From assembly GCF_000003605.2 (NCBI RefSeq), contig NW_003126388.1, forward strand, positions 84,645 through 129,595: a DNA stretch of 44,951 nucleotides, read 5' to 3'. Of this stretch, positions 1-8,910 are shown in pieces (position 1 is the stretch's first letter; each line of letters begins with the position of its first letter). The translations under genes were made by a program, and so were the position numbers. Source of the DNA: Saccoglossus kowalevskii. Taxonomy: Eukaryota; Hemichordata; Enteropneusta; Harrimaniidae. The notes beneath the pieces were generated by a model. It ran no database searches and was not told where the DNA came from. It saw only the letters and a program-made list of their open reading frames with translations.

Positions 1-59
1 GACGGACAATCACTCATATGATAAGCTCCGCTCGACAAAGTCGACAGCGGAGCTAAAAA
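1..59. repeat. Truncated right end of a TIR element (second copy of 3947-4502 family)
   Basis: Bases 4-59 match 4451-4506 with a single mismatch. Both contain a near-perfect hairpin (24-54; AGCTCCGCT pairs with AGCGGAGCT around CGACAAAGTCGAC) followed by AAAAA. The window edge removes the rest of this copy. It lies in intron 15 in the same orientation as the copy in intron 7. Confidence 0.75.
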
Positions 60-424
60 CAATTTATACGTTTCTAATACTATTACATATACAAGGAATT
101 GTCATAAAAATTGGTGAACCACTGAAATGTTTAATCACACTGTAAACCACTATAATTCCACGCAAGACAAGTTTATGCAAATTTTGTAAATCAGGTAAAC
201 TGCTTAACTTTGTAGCAGAGAACATTTAATTACCAGAAGACATTTAATTTTAAAGTCACAGTGATTATCGCAGACTTTCATTCGCACAAAGGCCATTGTT
301 ATTCACGATTGCACTAAGAATGCAATTTAATAACTTTGATTTCAAAATGCAAATACATAAAGAAATTTCAAGATATTGAATTATTAGCAATCAATTTCCT
401 ACACATTAAAAATATAATACTTGC
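60..424 (-). other. Intron 15 (part), no recognisable feature
   Basis: AT-rich sequence between the truncated repeat and the GC donor at 424. I see no cadherin-like frame, RNA gene or clear repeat in it. Confidence 0.6.
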
Positions 425-713
425 CTTCCTTGATTTTAACACCATTGTGTTCAGCAAAGGTTGGACTGTTGTCATTGGTGTCAATCACTTTTACGCGTAC
501 CACACAACTGCTGGTCAAAGCATTGCTGCCTGACCCATCAACCGCTTTTATTGTCAGTTTATACGTCTTGTGGATCTCCCAATCAAGTATGAAACGAGTC
601 AGAATAACACCGCTACCAGAATCGATAATGAAATCCTGCTCATCAGGTTCACTTTTAGTGATGGAATATGTTATAACAGCGTTATCACCAATGTCTGCAT
701 CGGTAGCAATTAC
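425..713 (-). CDS. dachsous (Ds/DCHS): dachsous coding exon 15: EC21 and start of EC22 (GC splice donor)
   Basis: Residues 2172-2267 plus one base; 289 nt, phase 0 in and phase 1 out. The acceptor is TATTTAG before GTAATTGC. It encodes IATDADIGDNAVITYSI, FILDWEIHKTY (LDWE for LDRE), VDGSGSNALT and VIDTNDNSPTF, ending EC21 at 2257, then EHNGVKIKEG of EC22. The end is assigned at GAAG followed by GCAAGTATT: an AG/GCAAGT donor of the minor GC-AG class. Reading on in frame gives a TAG after seven further codons, and no good GT donor occurs before it. The next exon lies outside the window. Confidence 0.9.
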
Positions 714-850
714 CTAAATATGATGTAGAAATTCACAAAATTTGAGTTTGTACAAATTAAACAAAGCCGGATGAGGAAAGTCTCCCCAAACATACAGCCA
801 TTAGTCCCCTACATAGTCACAATAGTCTCATATAGCATATATCTACTTAC

Positions 851-1065
851 CTGTGTGACATAAGTGTTACGTAGTTCATTCTCCCAAACCTGTGCCGAGT
901 ACCTTTCATGTATAAATATGGGAGGATTGTCATTGATATCATCTAGTATGATTTTTAAATGCGTAAAACCATAGCGGTCAGTGTTGACACTGGCAGAAAT
1001 TGTCAGGGTGATATGTGGAGTCGTCTCACGATCCAACAGACTGGGGTCCTTCACAGTCACGATAC
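851..1065 (-). CDS. dachsous (Ds/DCHS): dachsous coding exon 14: second half of EC20, start of EC21
   Basis: Residues 2100-2171; 215 nt, phase 1 in and phase 0 out. The acceptor is ATACTACAG before GTATCGTG and the donor is ACAG followed by GTAAGTAG. It encodes KDPSLLDRETTPH, ISASVNTDRYGFTH and DDINDNPPIF, ending EC20 at 2150. EC21 then begins with QVWENELRNTYVTQ. EC20 regains LDRE and DxNDN in this half. The phase-0 intron after VTQ lies at the same EC position as intron 1, which follows VLQ in EC6. Confidence 0.94.
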
Positions 1066-1369
1066 CTGTAGTATATAATAATATAGACAATACATTGGGA
1101 ATGAGAGTGATTACTGTTGCATTGTGAATTCAATGTAAGAAACATTCACTGGCTTTAATCTAAGCAGATTCATTGGTTTGTGAATCAATCAATGATTAAA
1201 TTTTAATATTCATGGTTTTTATCCTTTTTTTAAGTTTCAGGTTATTAATTATTATCGTAGGGATAAGCAAAGCTAAAACCCAGCTAATAAGCTTGATACA
1301 GTATTTTACTTTGAAGCATCAGGATATAATAAATGCACATTAAAATCAGTGGGTAGTCACATGACTTAC
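1066..1369 (-). other. Intron 13, nothing recognised
   Basis: A 304-bp AT-rich intron between EC20-encoding exons 13 and 14. It has a canonical GTAAGT donor and an AG acceptor; no inserted element or conserved motif was noticed. Confidence 0.7.
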
Positions 1370-1567
1370 CCGAATCTTCTTCTATTTCAAAGGCATCATT
1401 GCCATGCTCAATGGCAAATCGTATGCCACCGACAGGGTTTACAACCTCTGATCTCATGTTAATAACCACCAAATTATATACTGCATGTTCTGTTATGTGT
1501 CTCTCATATAATCCTTGTTGAAACTCAATTGGAGGTGTAGCGTCGTCTACATGGATCAGAACATAAC
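1370..1567 (-). CDS. dachsous (Ds/DCHS): dachsous coding exon 13: end of EC19, first half of EC20
   Basis: Residues 2034-2099 plus one base; 198 nt, phase 1-1. The acceptor is AATTCCAG before GTTATGTTC and the donor is TCGG followed by GTAAGTC. EC19 ends in HVDDATPPIEF (2049), which retains the PPxF end but not DxNDN. EC20 starts with RHITEHAVYNLV and has no DxD/ATDxD segment (NMRSEVVNPVGG instead). DCHS1 has an equally degenerate linker at the corresponding place. The intron after EEDSG is homologous to those in EC7 and EC11. Confidence 0.92.
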
Positions 1568-1776
1568 CTGGAATTGAAAGATACATGTATATAAAGATAT
1601 CAGTCTTTAGGATCACATTAAATAAACTTATTCTTAACACGACATTAAGCTACATTTTTCACTGCGTTGCAATACACTTCACAAATACTACCATGGAACA
1701 CAATGAAAGAATGAAAGTCAGTTGGCAAAGGGCAAATATCGAATTAATTCAACAATGTTAGATGGAGCAAACTTAC

Positions 1777-1913
1777 CGTCCGTGCTGAGAGATGGAACAC
1801 CGTTGTCAGTAACTCTCACATCTATCCGATGCATAGACTGGGCATTAATAGTGGCTATGCTTTTAACGATGCCATTACTTTCCACTTTGAAATAACTACT
1901 TGTTCCAAGCAAA
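1777..1913 (-). CDS. dachsous (Ds/DCHS): dachsous coding exon 12: middle of EC19
   Basis: Residues 1988-2033 plus one base; 137 nt, phase 2 in and phase 1 out. The acceptor is TGATTTCAG before TTTGCTTGG and the donor is GACG followed by GTAAGTTTG. It encodes SLLGTSSYFKVESNG, then IATINAQSMHRIDVRVTDNGVPS. The LDRE motif is missing (ATINAQ), so EC19 lacks a key calcium-binding glutamate. The VTDNGVPS turn is retained, which shows that the repeat is still a cadherin fold. Confidence 0.93.
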
Positions 1914-2028
1914 CTGAAATCAAACGCAATTGTGATCAATTCGAGAAGTATCTTAATAAACATCAGTGGAGTTCACGTATCCAGATTAAAAGTAAAGCAA
2001 ACTATTGCAATTAGTCTTTAGTATTTAC

Positions 2029-2277
2029 CTGTATGTGACTTCAGCATTGACACCTTCATCACTATCGCTAGACGATATCTGTAATACTGATGAGTCAACA
2101 GGAAGGTCGTTTGAAATGTTAGCAGTAAACGGTTCTTGAGTAAACTCTGGTGCATTGTCATTGATGTCAGTGATGATAATGTGGATCGGTGCTTGTGAGG
2201 AGAGTGGGTTGGAGACGCTCTCGTCCGTTGCATTTACGTGAAAGAAGTACTCAGCCTGAGATTCTCTGTCAAATCGT
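2029..2277 (-). CDS. dachsous (Ds/DCHS): dachsous coding exon 11: rest of EC18, start of EC19
   Basis: Residues 1905-1987 plus two bases; 249 nt, phase 2-2. The acceptor is TTTTGCAG before ACGATTTG and the donor is ACAG followed by GTAAATAC, a weaker donor than its neighbours. It encodes RRFDRES (FDRE in the LDRE position), ATDESVSNP and the linker DINDNAPEF ending EC18 at 1950. EC19 then begins with NISNDLP in place of the usual PE motif, and SDSDEGVNAEVTY. Confidence 0.94.
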
Positions 2278-2420
2278 CTGCAAAATGAAAAATAAGTATT
2301 AAAGACAGGGTTTGACACATTGTGTGTTCTACTATGTGTTTAAGATATAGGGTAATCACTGGTACAGAAACACCGACAAGAATAGAGATATTGGGAGACT
2401 GGAATAAACCAAGCACTCAC

Positions 2421-2793
2421 CTAACTGATGTCACGTCACCAGTCTTGCAATCTATCCGGAACACACGCTCCATCAAATTCTCTAAAGTGTAATTAACACC
2501 GGCATTAGTGCCCAGATCAGCATCGGTAGCTACCACTGTTAAGACCGTACCATTGACAGCAAAGTCTTCAGGAATTGACACAGTATAGGGAAGATTTTCA
2601 AACAGAGGTGCATTGTCATTGAGGTCAACCACATCCACGGTTATATTCATGGTACCAGTAAGAGGATTGGTGGCCATATCTTCTGCAGTAATCTCCAATT
2701 CATAGTGATGTTTGGTTTCTCGGTCCAAGGTAATTTGAGTTGAAAACTCACCAGTGATAGGATCAATTACAAACCTATTCCCTTCATTGCCAC
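2421..2793 (-). CDS. dachsous (Ds/DCHS): dachsous coding exon 10: rest of EC17, start of EC18
   Basis: Residues 1781-1904 plus two bases; 373 nt, phase 1 in and phase 2 out. The acceptor is GTTTGCAG before GTGGCAATG and the donor is GTTAG followed by GTGAGTG. It completes EC17 (to 1845) with ITLDRET, AEDMATNP and DLNDNAPLF. EC18 runs to CKTGDVTSV and has the canonical SIPEDF and ATDADLGTN. The true exon extends about 65 nt upstream of the first methionine-like start in this frame, covering GNEGNRFVID. Confidence 0.95.
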
Positions 2794-3326
2794 CTGCAAA
2801 CAGAATTTATAATTTAATTTTAATATTGAGTACAAAAAAAGAAATTTAGAGCTTTGTATTTGCCGTTGTACTGACAGCAAATTCATTTCAGGATGCTATT
2901 CCACGCTTTTGTTGTTAATCTCCCTACCCTTCCTGGGTCATAGAACAAATCTTCATACCTTAGCTACAGAAATGTATTTCATGTAAGTTAATGAAGTATT
3001 ATGTTTCGTGCCTTTGGGTCATTGTAATTGGTCTGTGAGACAAGGAAGGTTCCTGGCAACCCAAGATCAGGATTCATGTCCATCAGATTCTGACATAAAG
3101 ACTTTCTCTTTATATGTTTCTCATGATTGAATGAAACACAGTAATTTGTTGCACAACATTTTTATAACACGTATGATGGCAGCACTTCTGTGACGTCAAA
3201 ATGACATACGTGTATATGGGGTGGAGGCAATGTCATTGAAATTGACAACAGTGTTTTGTTGTGCAGTCATTCTTCATCTTAGAACAAACACGATATGCAA
3301 CGCATTACAAAAGGTGACATTCTTAC
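2794..3326 (-). other. Intron 9, nothing recognised
   Basis: A 533-bp intron with a GTAAGA donor and TTTGCAG acceptor. It contains no repeat I can match elsewhere in the window and no cadherin-like frame. Confidence 0.7.
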
Positions 3327-3536
3327 CAGTTATGCTGTATCTTATTTCAGCGTTTGTACCAGTATCAGCATCGGTAGCTACCACTACGTGTAATCTTGTA
3401 GTTTGTCCATTTTCTGGTACCGATATAGAATACGTGGACATAGCAAACACTGGCGCATGGTCATTCATGTCTAGTACGTTGACTAAGACTAAGGTTGTAT
3501 CAAACAAGGACGGGAAAGCCTGATCGTTAGCATAGA
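3327..3536 (-). CDS. dachsous (Ds/DCHS): dachsous coding exon 9: end of EC16, start of EC17
   Basis: Residues 1711-1780 plus one base; 210 nt, phase 1-1. The acceptor is GTTTCAG before TCTATGC and the donor is ACTG followed by GTAAGAATG. It supplies ANDQAFPS (the DxGxP position is AND here), the linker DMNDHAPVF (end of EC16 at 1741), and the start of EC17 with SVPENG and ATDADTGTNAEIRYSIT. Only 118 bp of intron separate it from exon 8, one of the shortest introns in the gene. Confidence 0.94.
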
Positions 3537-3654
3537 CTGAAACAGAAAGTGACACAAATCAATAAGTATGGAGTAGTAAAGATAAAATAAATCCATCCTC
3601 GGTTGATGGCAAACTAAAAATCATGTAAATTGGAAAATGACTATAAGGCCTCAC

Positions 3655-3789
3655 CTGTTACAGCGTAAGAACCAAGAGTTTCTCTGTCTAGAGCACCATT
3701 AGTGTATATTGCTCCGGAGTCAGCGTTAATCCAGAACATATCATTGGCAATACCATTTGGGATACTGTACAACACCTGACCATTAACAT
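3655..3789 (-). CDS. dachsous (Ds/DCHS): dachsous coding exon 8: middle of EC16
   Basis: Residues 1666-1710 plus one base; 135 nt, phase 1-1, the shortest coding exon here. The acceptor is ATTCCAG before ATGTTAATG and the donor is ACAG followed by GTGAGG. It encodes VNGQVLYSIP, WINADSG and GALDRETLGSYAVT, the central strands and LDRE of EC16. Because it is symmetric and only part of one repeat, skipping it would join ATDADI to the last third of EC16 in frame and destroy that fold. Confidence 0.93.
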
Positions 3790-3946
3790 CTGGAATCAAG
3801 TTTACAATACACACTTTAAGCACAGGAAATCTGCTACACTCTGAAGGCATGGGGCCAAATACACAGCTACAGTGTTACTGACACCGTCTTTTAATATATG
3901 GTAGGAGTGCATTACATTTGTATAACAAGCAGTCTCTCGGCTGAGA

Positions 3947-4502
3947 TAGCTCCGCTGTTAGCAATGCACATTTCAATTAAAGAACAAAAGATATCATTAG
4001 AAAATGAACAATATGCATAATATCAATGCAATGGGACTTGCTGTTTTCAACAAGAATTCAAAAATATCATTTTTCACCATAAATGATTGTGGTTTTTAAC
4101 AAGAAGAAAATATCACTTTTTACCAAAAATGACAAAAATATTCACCAAAATTAGATAATTAAAGATATCATCACGAAATGAACAAATCTGAGAGAGGTTC
4201 ACATGTAGTACCTATATATGTAGTATCAAAGCAATTGGACTTGCGGTTTTTAACAAGAAGTCGAAAATATCACTTTTTACCAAAAATGACAAAAATATTC
4301 ACTAAAATTAGAGAATTGAAGATATGATCATGAAATGAACAAATCTGAGAGAGATCTACCCAAGGTACATATACACCAAGTATCAAAGCATTCAGGCTTG
4401 TAGTTTTCAAGAAGAAGTCGAAAAAGTAAAACATTGACACGGAAGACGCCGGATAATCACTCATATGATAAGCTCCGCTCGACAAAGTCGACAGCGGAGC
4501 TA
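3947..4502. mobile_element. MITE-like TIR element in intron 7
   Basis: The left end TAGCTCCGCTGT (3947-3958) is the exact reverse complement of the right end ACAGCGGAGCTA (4491-4502). If the outer TA is a target duplication, the terminal repeat is GCTCCGCTGT, as expected for Tc1/mariner-type insertion. Inside are about two and a half diverged tandem subunits starting with GATAT at 3990, 4164 and 4321 (periods 174 and 157), each containing the AAAATATCACTTTTTACCAA-type segment. The right end also forms its own hairpin at 4471-4501. No transposase frame is present, so it is non-autonomous. A second copy is cut by the window start at 1-59. Confidence 0.65.
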
Positions 4503-4877
4503 AAAATATTAAAATAGTGGGAATATTATGATGTGTGAAAGTCTATCGTTGGAACCCACACATGTTTTAGTTTATGTTAGAACTTTACGATAACGTCATT
4601 GTTACATTTTAATAGCTACAATGTTATTCAGTCAATTGCATGGTTTACCACTCGAATTTTGTTATTGTCACAATCTGTCATATTTCTGGTTCTGCCACCA
4701 TCTCGTTATCTCTTGGTGTGTTTGAAATAAACTATCGAATGGTTAACTGATTCTCATAACAGAATGACACTCCTGAATTGGCCGTATACGTTCCTAAATA
4801 GATTGTGGCTATCTCCACAAAGTGGTTGAATGGCAGATTGACAGTGATAAGGTTGAGAAAGACATATTTGACGTTAC
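4503..4877 (-). other. Rest of intron 7 toward exon 7, nothing recognised
   Basis: This is 375 bp of intron between the inserted element and the GTAACG donor. The open frame of exon 7 runs on through part of it without any cadherin similarity. Confidence 0.6.
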
Positions 4878-6122
4878 CTATATCTGCATCTGTAGCATTG
4901 ACGCTTCCCAGATAGATAAACGCATCTTGGTTCTCTTGTACATCCATTACAAACATATCACTAGTAAAAACAGGAGCATTGTCATTCACGTCTTCCAAGT
5001 AAATGATCAAGTACTGGAACGCGACTCTTGGTAGTACACCATGGTCAGATGCCGAGATGTTCAATCCATAAGCGTCTCGCTGTTCCCTATCAAGAGGATC
5101 GACCAATGAGAGTATACCAGTGCTGTGTTCAATGGTGAATTTACCTTCTTCATTGCCATCCACGATATTGTAAACCACTCTGCCATTATCACCAAAGTCA
5201 GGATCCAAGGCATTGATATGCATGATGGGATATCCCAGTGGTTCATCCTCCATCACGTAAGTATACGACCGGGAAACGAACAGAGGACTGTTGTCATTTT
5301 CATCTTCAATAATAATGCGTGCAGTAGTTGTACCAATCAGTGGTTGCTGGGGTTCAAGAGGTAGATCCATTGCTTCTATGACTAGAGTATATTCAGAATA
5401 CTCCTCTCTATTGATGTAATCAGTTGTTTTTAGCTCTCCGGTTTCTGGATGTATTTCAAACATGATGTGTTTGCCTGAATGACCGGAAATGTTGTATCGA
5501 ATTTTTCCATTCCAGCCCGAATCTGCATCGACTGCACTGAATGTATACGCAACATGACCAATGGCCACATTCTCCCGCAGTGGAAATATTATTGGATCGT
5601 TAGCAAACTCGGGAGCATTGTCATTCAAGTCAGTAATGTAAATATGCACAGTTGTAGTCGTACTGAGTGGGTGTAGTATATTCATATCAGAGGCTAGAAT
5701 TGTCAGGACATGACTTGCGGCAAGTTCATAATCGACATATTTCACAGTGAAGATATTCCCAGTGGTATGATTAATTTCAAAAGTACCATATATATCACCA
5801 TCTATGATGTAATATCTCACAGCACCATTATTTCCAGCATCACGATCCGCGGCAATGACCTGCCCGATATTGGTACTCGGAGGAGTGTTCTCCTGAACCG
5901 TAAAGGCATAAGTCGAATTCATAAACTTAGGACTGTTATCATTCTCATCCTTGACCTCGACTCGGACAAAAGCTACCGCCTCTTTTGGAGGATTGCCGTG
6001 ATCTCTGGCCATCACCGTTAAGTGATAGCTAGATTTGGACTCTCTGTCAAGTACTGCACGGGTTCTGATCATACCATTAGTTTCATCAATAGTGAACATG
6101 ACTTGATTGTTAAAAATGCCGC
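4878..6122 (-). CDS. dachsous (Ds/DCHS): dachsous coding exon 7: EC12 (rest) to start of EC16
   Basis: Residues 1251-1665 plus one base; 1245 nt, phase 1-1, the second longest exon. The acceptor is TCTTTTCAG before GCGGCATT and the donor is ATAG followed by GTAACG. It carries the end of EC12 (to 1317), EC13 (1318-1423), EC14 (1424-1532), EC15 (1533-1636) and the first 29 residues of EC16. Linkers are canonical: DENDN, DLNDN, DENDN, DVNDN. EC13 has VDYE and EC14 has INREE in the LDRE position. EC14 has a longer loop (LPLEPQQPLIG) than a standard repeat. The order of the EC14- and EC15-like repeats agrees with vertebrate Dachsous. The open frame continues past the donor to 4732, but those residues no longer resemble cadherin. 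Confidence 0.95.
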
Positions 6123-6540
6123 CTGAAAAGAAATAGCAAATACAACAACAGATGAAAAATAATTCAAGGTGAAACATCAAGTACTGGTACTGAAGAATCA
6201 ATGAATATTCATGAAAAAAAAGCATGAAATTAAAAACATGTTACTATTTAGCGTTGCCCAATTGTAATATTTGGTCCTTGTTAGATGCCGTTGAGAGGTG
6301 CACATATCCAATCAAATAAGCTGGAATTCGTTCTTAAGATTTACAGATTTTATTTAGATAAATCCAATGTAAAAATTATGCAATATGCAAAAATGCAAAT
6401 TTAAGTTCTTACTTAAATAACCTCTTACAAAACAGTTAATGAATCAGTATCATAAGAACATGTTTGGTTGGCTTTGCATGGAAGATGTGCTACAAATACA
6501 GCAAATAGGTAAGTCAATTCAAGACCACATCACAACTCAC
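6123..6540 (-). other. Intron 6, nothing recognised
   Basis: A 418-bp AT-rich intron with a GTGAGT donor and TTTTCAG acceptor. No repeat or element was noticed. Confidence 0.7.
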
Positions 6541-6819
6541 CAGCAACCAGATCATAAGAAACAACACCATTGCTTCCACTATCAGGATCCTTGGCAGTGA
6601 CCTGAATCACGGCACTATTGGGTGGCTCGTCCTCTCTTACGTTAGCAACATAGTCGCCCTTATGATTGAATTCAGGTGGATTGTCATTTTCATCCAGTAC
6701 GTTTATATACACAACTGAGGTATCTTGTCTGGCAGGTGTGCCCAGGTCAGTGGCTGTCACTGTCAAAGTATACATGAAGTTGGCTTCACGGTCCAGCATC
6801 ATGTTTGTTGATATCATGC
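6541..6819 (-). CDS. dachsous (Ds/DCHS): dachsous coding exon 6: second half of EC11, first part of EC12
   Basis: Residues 1158-1250 plus one base; 279 nt, phase 1-1. The acceptor is TTACATTAG before GCATGATAT and the donor is GCTG followed by GTGAGTTG. It finishes EC11 (to 1208) with MMLDREA, ATDLGTP and DENDNPPEF. It then starts EC12 with NVREDEPP and KDPDSGSNGVVSYDLVAG. All calcium motifs are intact. The downstream intron cuts just after the YDLVAG turn, a position also used in EC17 (YSITG). Confidence 0.95.
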
Positions 6820-6866
6820 CTAATGTAACAGAACAACACATGATTATAATTAACTTTTATGAACAA

Positions 6867-7021
6867 TTTAAAGTGGGGGTGTCGTCACCTGCGCATGCAT
6901 CAGATGGCCATAGCGTGTAATTGTTTACAAACAAGCGTCTACCCATGAGCCTTAGCGTTTTTAGCGTGTGCTTGGGACTCAATTCCTGTGCATGCGCTGG
7001 TGACGTCTCTCTCTTTTTAAA
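6867..7021. mobile_element. 155-bp inverted-repeat element flanked by TTTAAA
   Basis: Each end has TTTAAA followed by an imperfect terminal inverted repeat of about 30 bp. The well-conserved inner part is CGTCACCTGCGCATGCA on the left and TGCATGCGCTGGTGACG on the right. The element is CpG-rich compared with the surrounding intron. TTAA at both borders would fit a piggyBac-type target duplication, although the terminal bases are not the CCC typical of that superfamily. No coding capacity; it lies in intron 5. Confidence 0.6.
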
Positions 7022-7240
7022 GCAAAATATAATTTCCAACATCTTGAAATCTATACATACAGTGTAAGATATCGCTAAAAAAATAACAGGCAAGTCCATG
7101 GTCAAAATATGTCGTATTTTAATCCAACATACATTACACACAAATGTTGGAGATGTGCTTCTAATAGAGAAAATACAGTATATGATCTTGGGATAATTGG
7201 GGTTGTTCTCAAATCAACATACTATAAAAAGGATTAATTA

Positions 7241-7414
7241 TTCACTGGGTTTTAATTTTGCTTATTTGGCTGACTGGAAAATGAGTTAAATTAAAACCCA
7301 GTGAATATGTAAAATTTAGCATAGAACACATTATCTAAATGATAAAACTGTGAATTTAAAACCCACTGAATATGCCTGAAATGATAAATCAGTGAAATTT
7401 AAACCCAGTGAAAA
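7241..7414. repeat. Foldback with a perfect 18-bp stem and two further copies of the motif
   Basis: TTCACTGGGTTTTAATTT (7241-7258) is the exact reverse complement of 7288-7305, with a 29-bp loop. Two more diverged copies of the AAACCCAGTGAA arm follow at about 7352-7373 and 7393-7414. The four copies occupy under 180 bp just upstream (in + coordinates) of the exon 5 donor, in intron 5. Confidence 0.7.
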
Positions 7415-7455
7415 TTAAATTGTCAATTATCAATATACAAACTGTATCAACTTAC

Positions 7456-8478
7456 CTGTTTGTTCATCAATGGAAAATGTATCATCAGGTTGTATACTAT
7501 AAACTATTTCACCATTGGTGCCTTGATCTCTGTCGGAAGCACTCACAGTGTCAACATACGAATATGCAATTTCATTCTCGTTTATGGTGAAATGATAGCT
7601 TTCGTGCAGCAGCCTAGGGTTATTATCATTGACGTCCGTTACATGAATAATTACGGTGGCAGTAGCACTTTGTACTGGATCACCGTTGTCTTTAGCAATC
7701 ACTTCAAGAACATAGTCGGGGACCAATTCCCTGTCCAGCATTTTCTTGGTATACAGTACACCAGTGTCTGGGAATATTCCAAAGTTACCAGCATACTGCG
7801 AAGCTCTAAGAGTATATGTGATGCGAGCGTTATTTCCTAAATCGCCATCGGTGGCAGACACTGTGACGATTCGTTCACCCACCACCAATGATTCAGCAAC
7901 ATCGACTTCGTATGACGTGGGATAGAACTGTGGGCCATTATTGTTCATGTCTTGTATATATACCTTAAGTGTCATTACCGAAGATAGACTTGGATGTCCT
8001 TTATCATACGCTTCGATAATTAGTTCGTATTCACTCATTTCGCTGTATTCCACAGTACGATGGATCTGTATCTGTCCTGTTAGTTTATTAATACTGAACA
8101 AGCCATCAAAATTATTCATATTATTGCTATCAACAAGTCGGTATTCCACTTTACCATTGTCACCACTGTCTCTATCGGTTGCCACAGGTATGAATGGCAA
8201 AATAGTACCAGGAGTTATCGTTTCGCTCACAGACACCACTTCTGAAGCACGTGCAAATTCGGGGAAGTTGTCATTGACATCAATGATGCTAATGTTGACC
8301 TGTGCTCTGCCATGTGTTGGAGGATTGCCACTGGCTGCCTGTATGTTAAGCAGTACGTAGACATGTGATTCATAATCTAAAGCTGAGTTGATGGACAGAA
8401 CGCCAGTAGTAGGATGGAGAGAGAAGTAACCATCAGGATCACCAGAATGAATGGTATATGTTATGCTGTCACGGTTAT
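7456..8478 (-). CDS. dachsous (Ds/DCHS): dachsous coding exon 5: EC8 (most) to first half of EC11
   Basis: Residues 817-1157 plus one base; 1023 nt, phase 1-1. The acceptor is TTGCAG before ATAACCGTG and the donor is ACAG followed by GTAAGTTG. It contains the rest of EC8 (to 891, DVNDNFPEF), EC9 (892-1001), EC10 (1002-1106) and the first half of EC11. EC8 has LDYE for LDRE. EC9 lacks LDRE (HRTVEYSE) and ends in QDMNNNGPQF, where the usual second aspartate of DxNDN is asparagine. EC10 is canonical, with LDRE and DVNDN. The intron at the end falls after IDEQTG, homologous to the one after SRSG in EC7. Confidence 0.95.
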
Positions 8479-8910
8479 CTGCAATGCAAATATATACAGG
8501 TTAAATAATTGACATTAGGACAATTAAGTTGAATACAAAAACAAAGGGAGAATTACCAAATTTTCTGGCAGTACAAAATTTTATTGGGGTCACAGCGACT
8601 TTTGCAAAATTTCTCCATATGAATTGTCAAATTAAAGAGTGGTAGTCGTTGTGATGTACCACGTTTGATATGGATTCTATGTGAAATATAGATTGCATGT
8701 GAAATACACTTTATAAGACTTATAGAGAACCTTTCTGTACACATGCAACAGACAATGAATTATGTATTAATATTATTCAGTTTATTCAGGATTTTATCAG
8801 TCATAACACATACGCTATAATTGCCTCTACGTTAATGGCATGTTGGGTTGCAGATAGATCGTCTTTGTGTGCATAGCGTTAAAGAAATATGAAAGGTAAA
8901 CTTGTCTTAC
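8479..8910 (-). other. Intron 4, nothing recognised
   Basis: A 432-bp AT-rich intron between the two EC8-encoding exons. It has a GTAAGAC donor and TTGCAG acceptor and no element was noticed. Confidence 0.7.

Noticed and set aside
4270-4485. Minus-strand open frame of 71 codons within intron 7
   Set aside because: It lies entirely inside the TIR element with tandem subunits and reads through repeat sequence; no protein-like feature.
4732-4877. Read-through of exon 7 beyond the GTAACG donor
   Set aside because: Cadherin similarity stops exactly at ATDADI, and exon 8 resumes it in phase with VNGQVLYSI.
5061-6021. Several overlapping frames on both strands across exon 7 (also across exons 1 and 5)
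   Set aside because: They are shadows of the long cadherin-coding exons in other frames.
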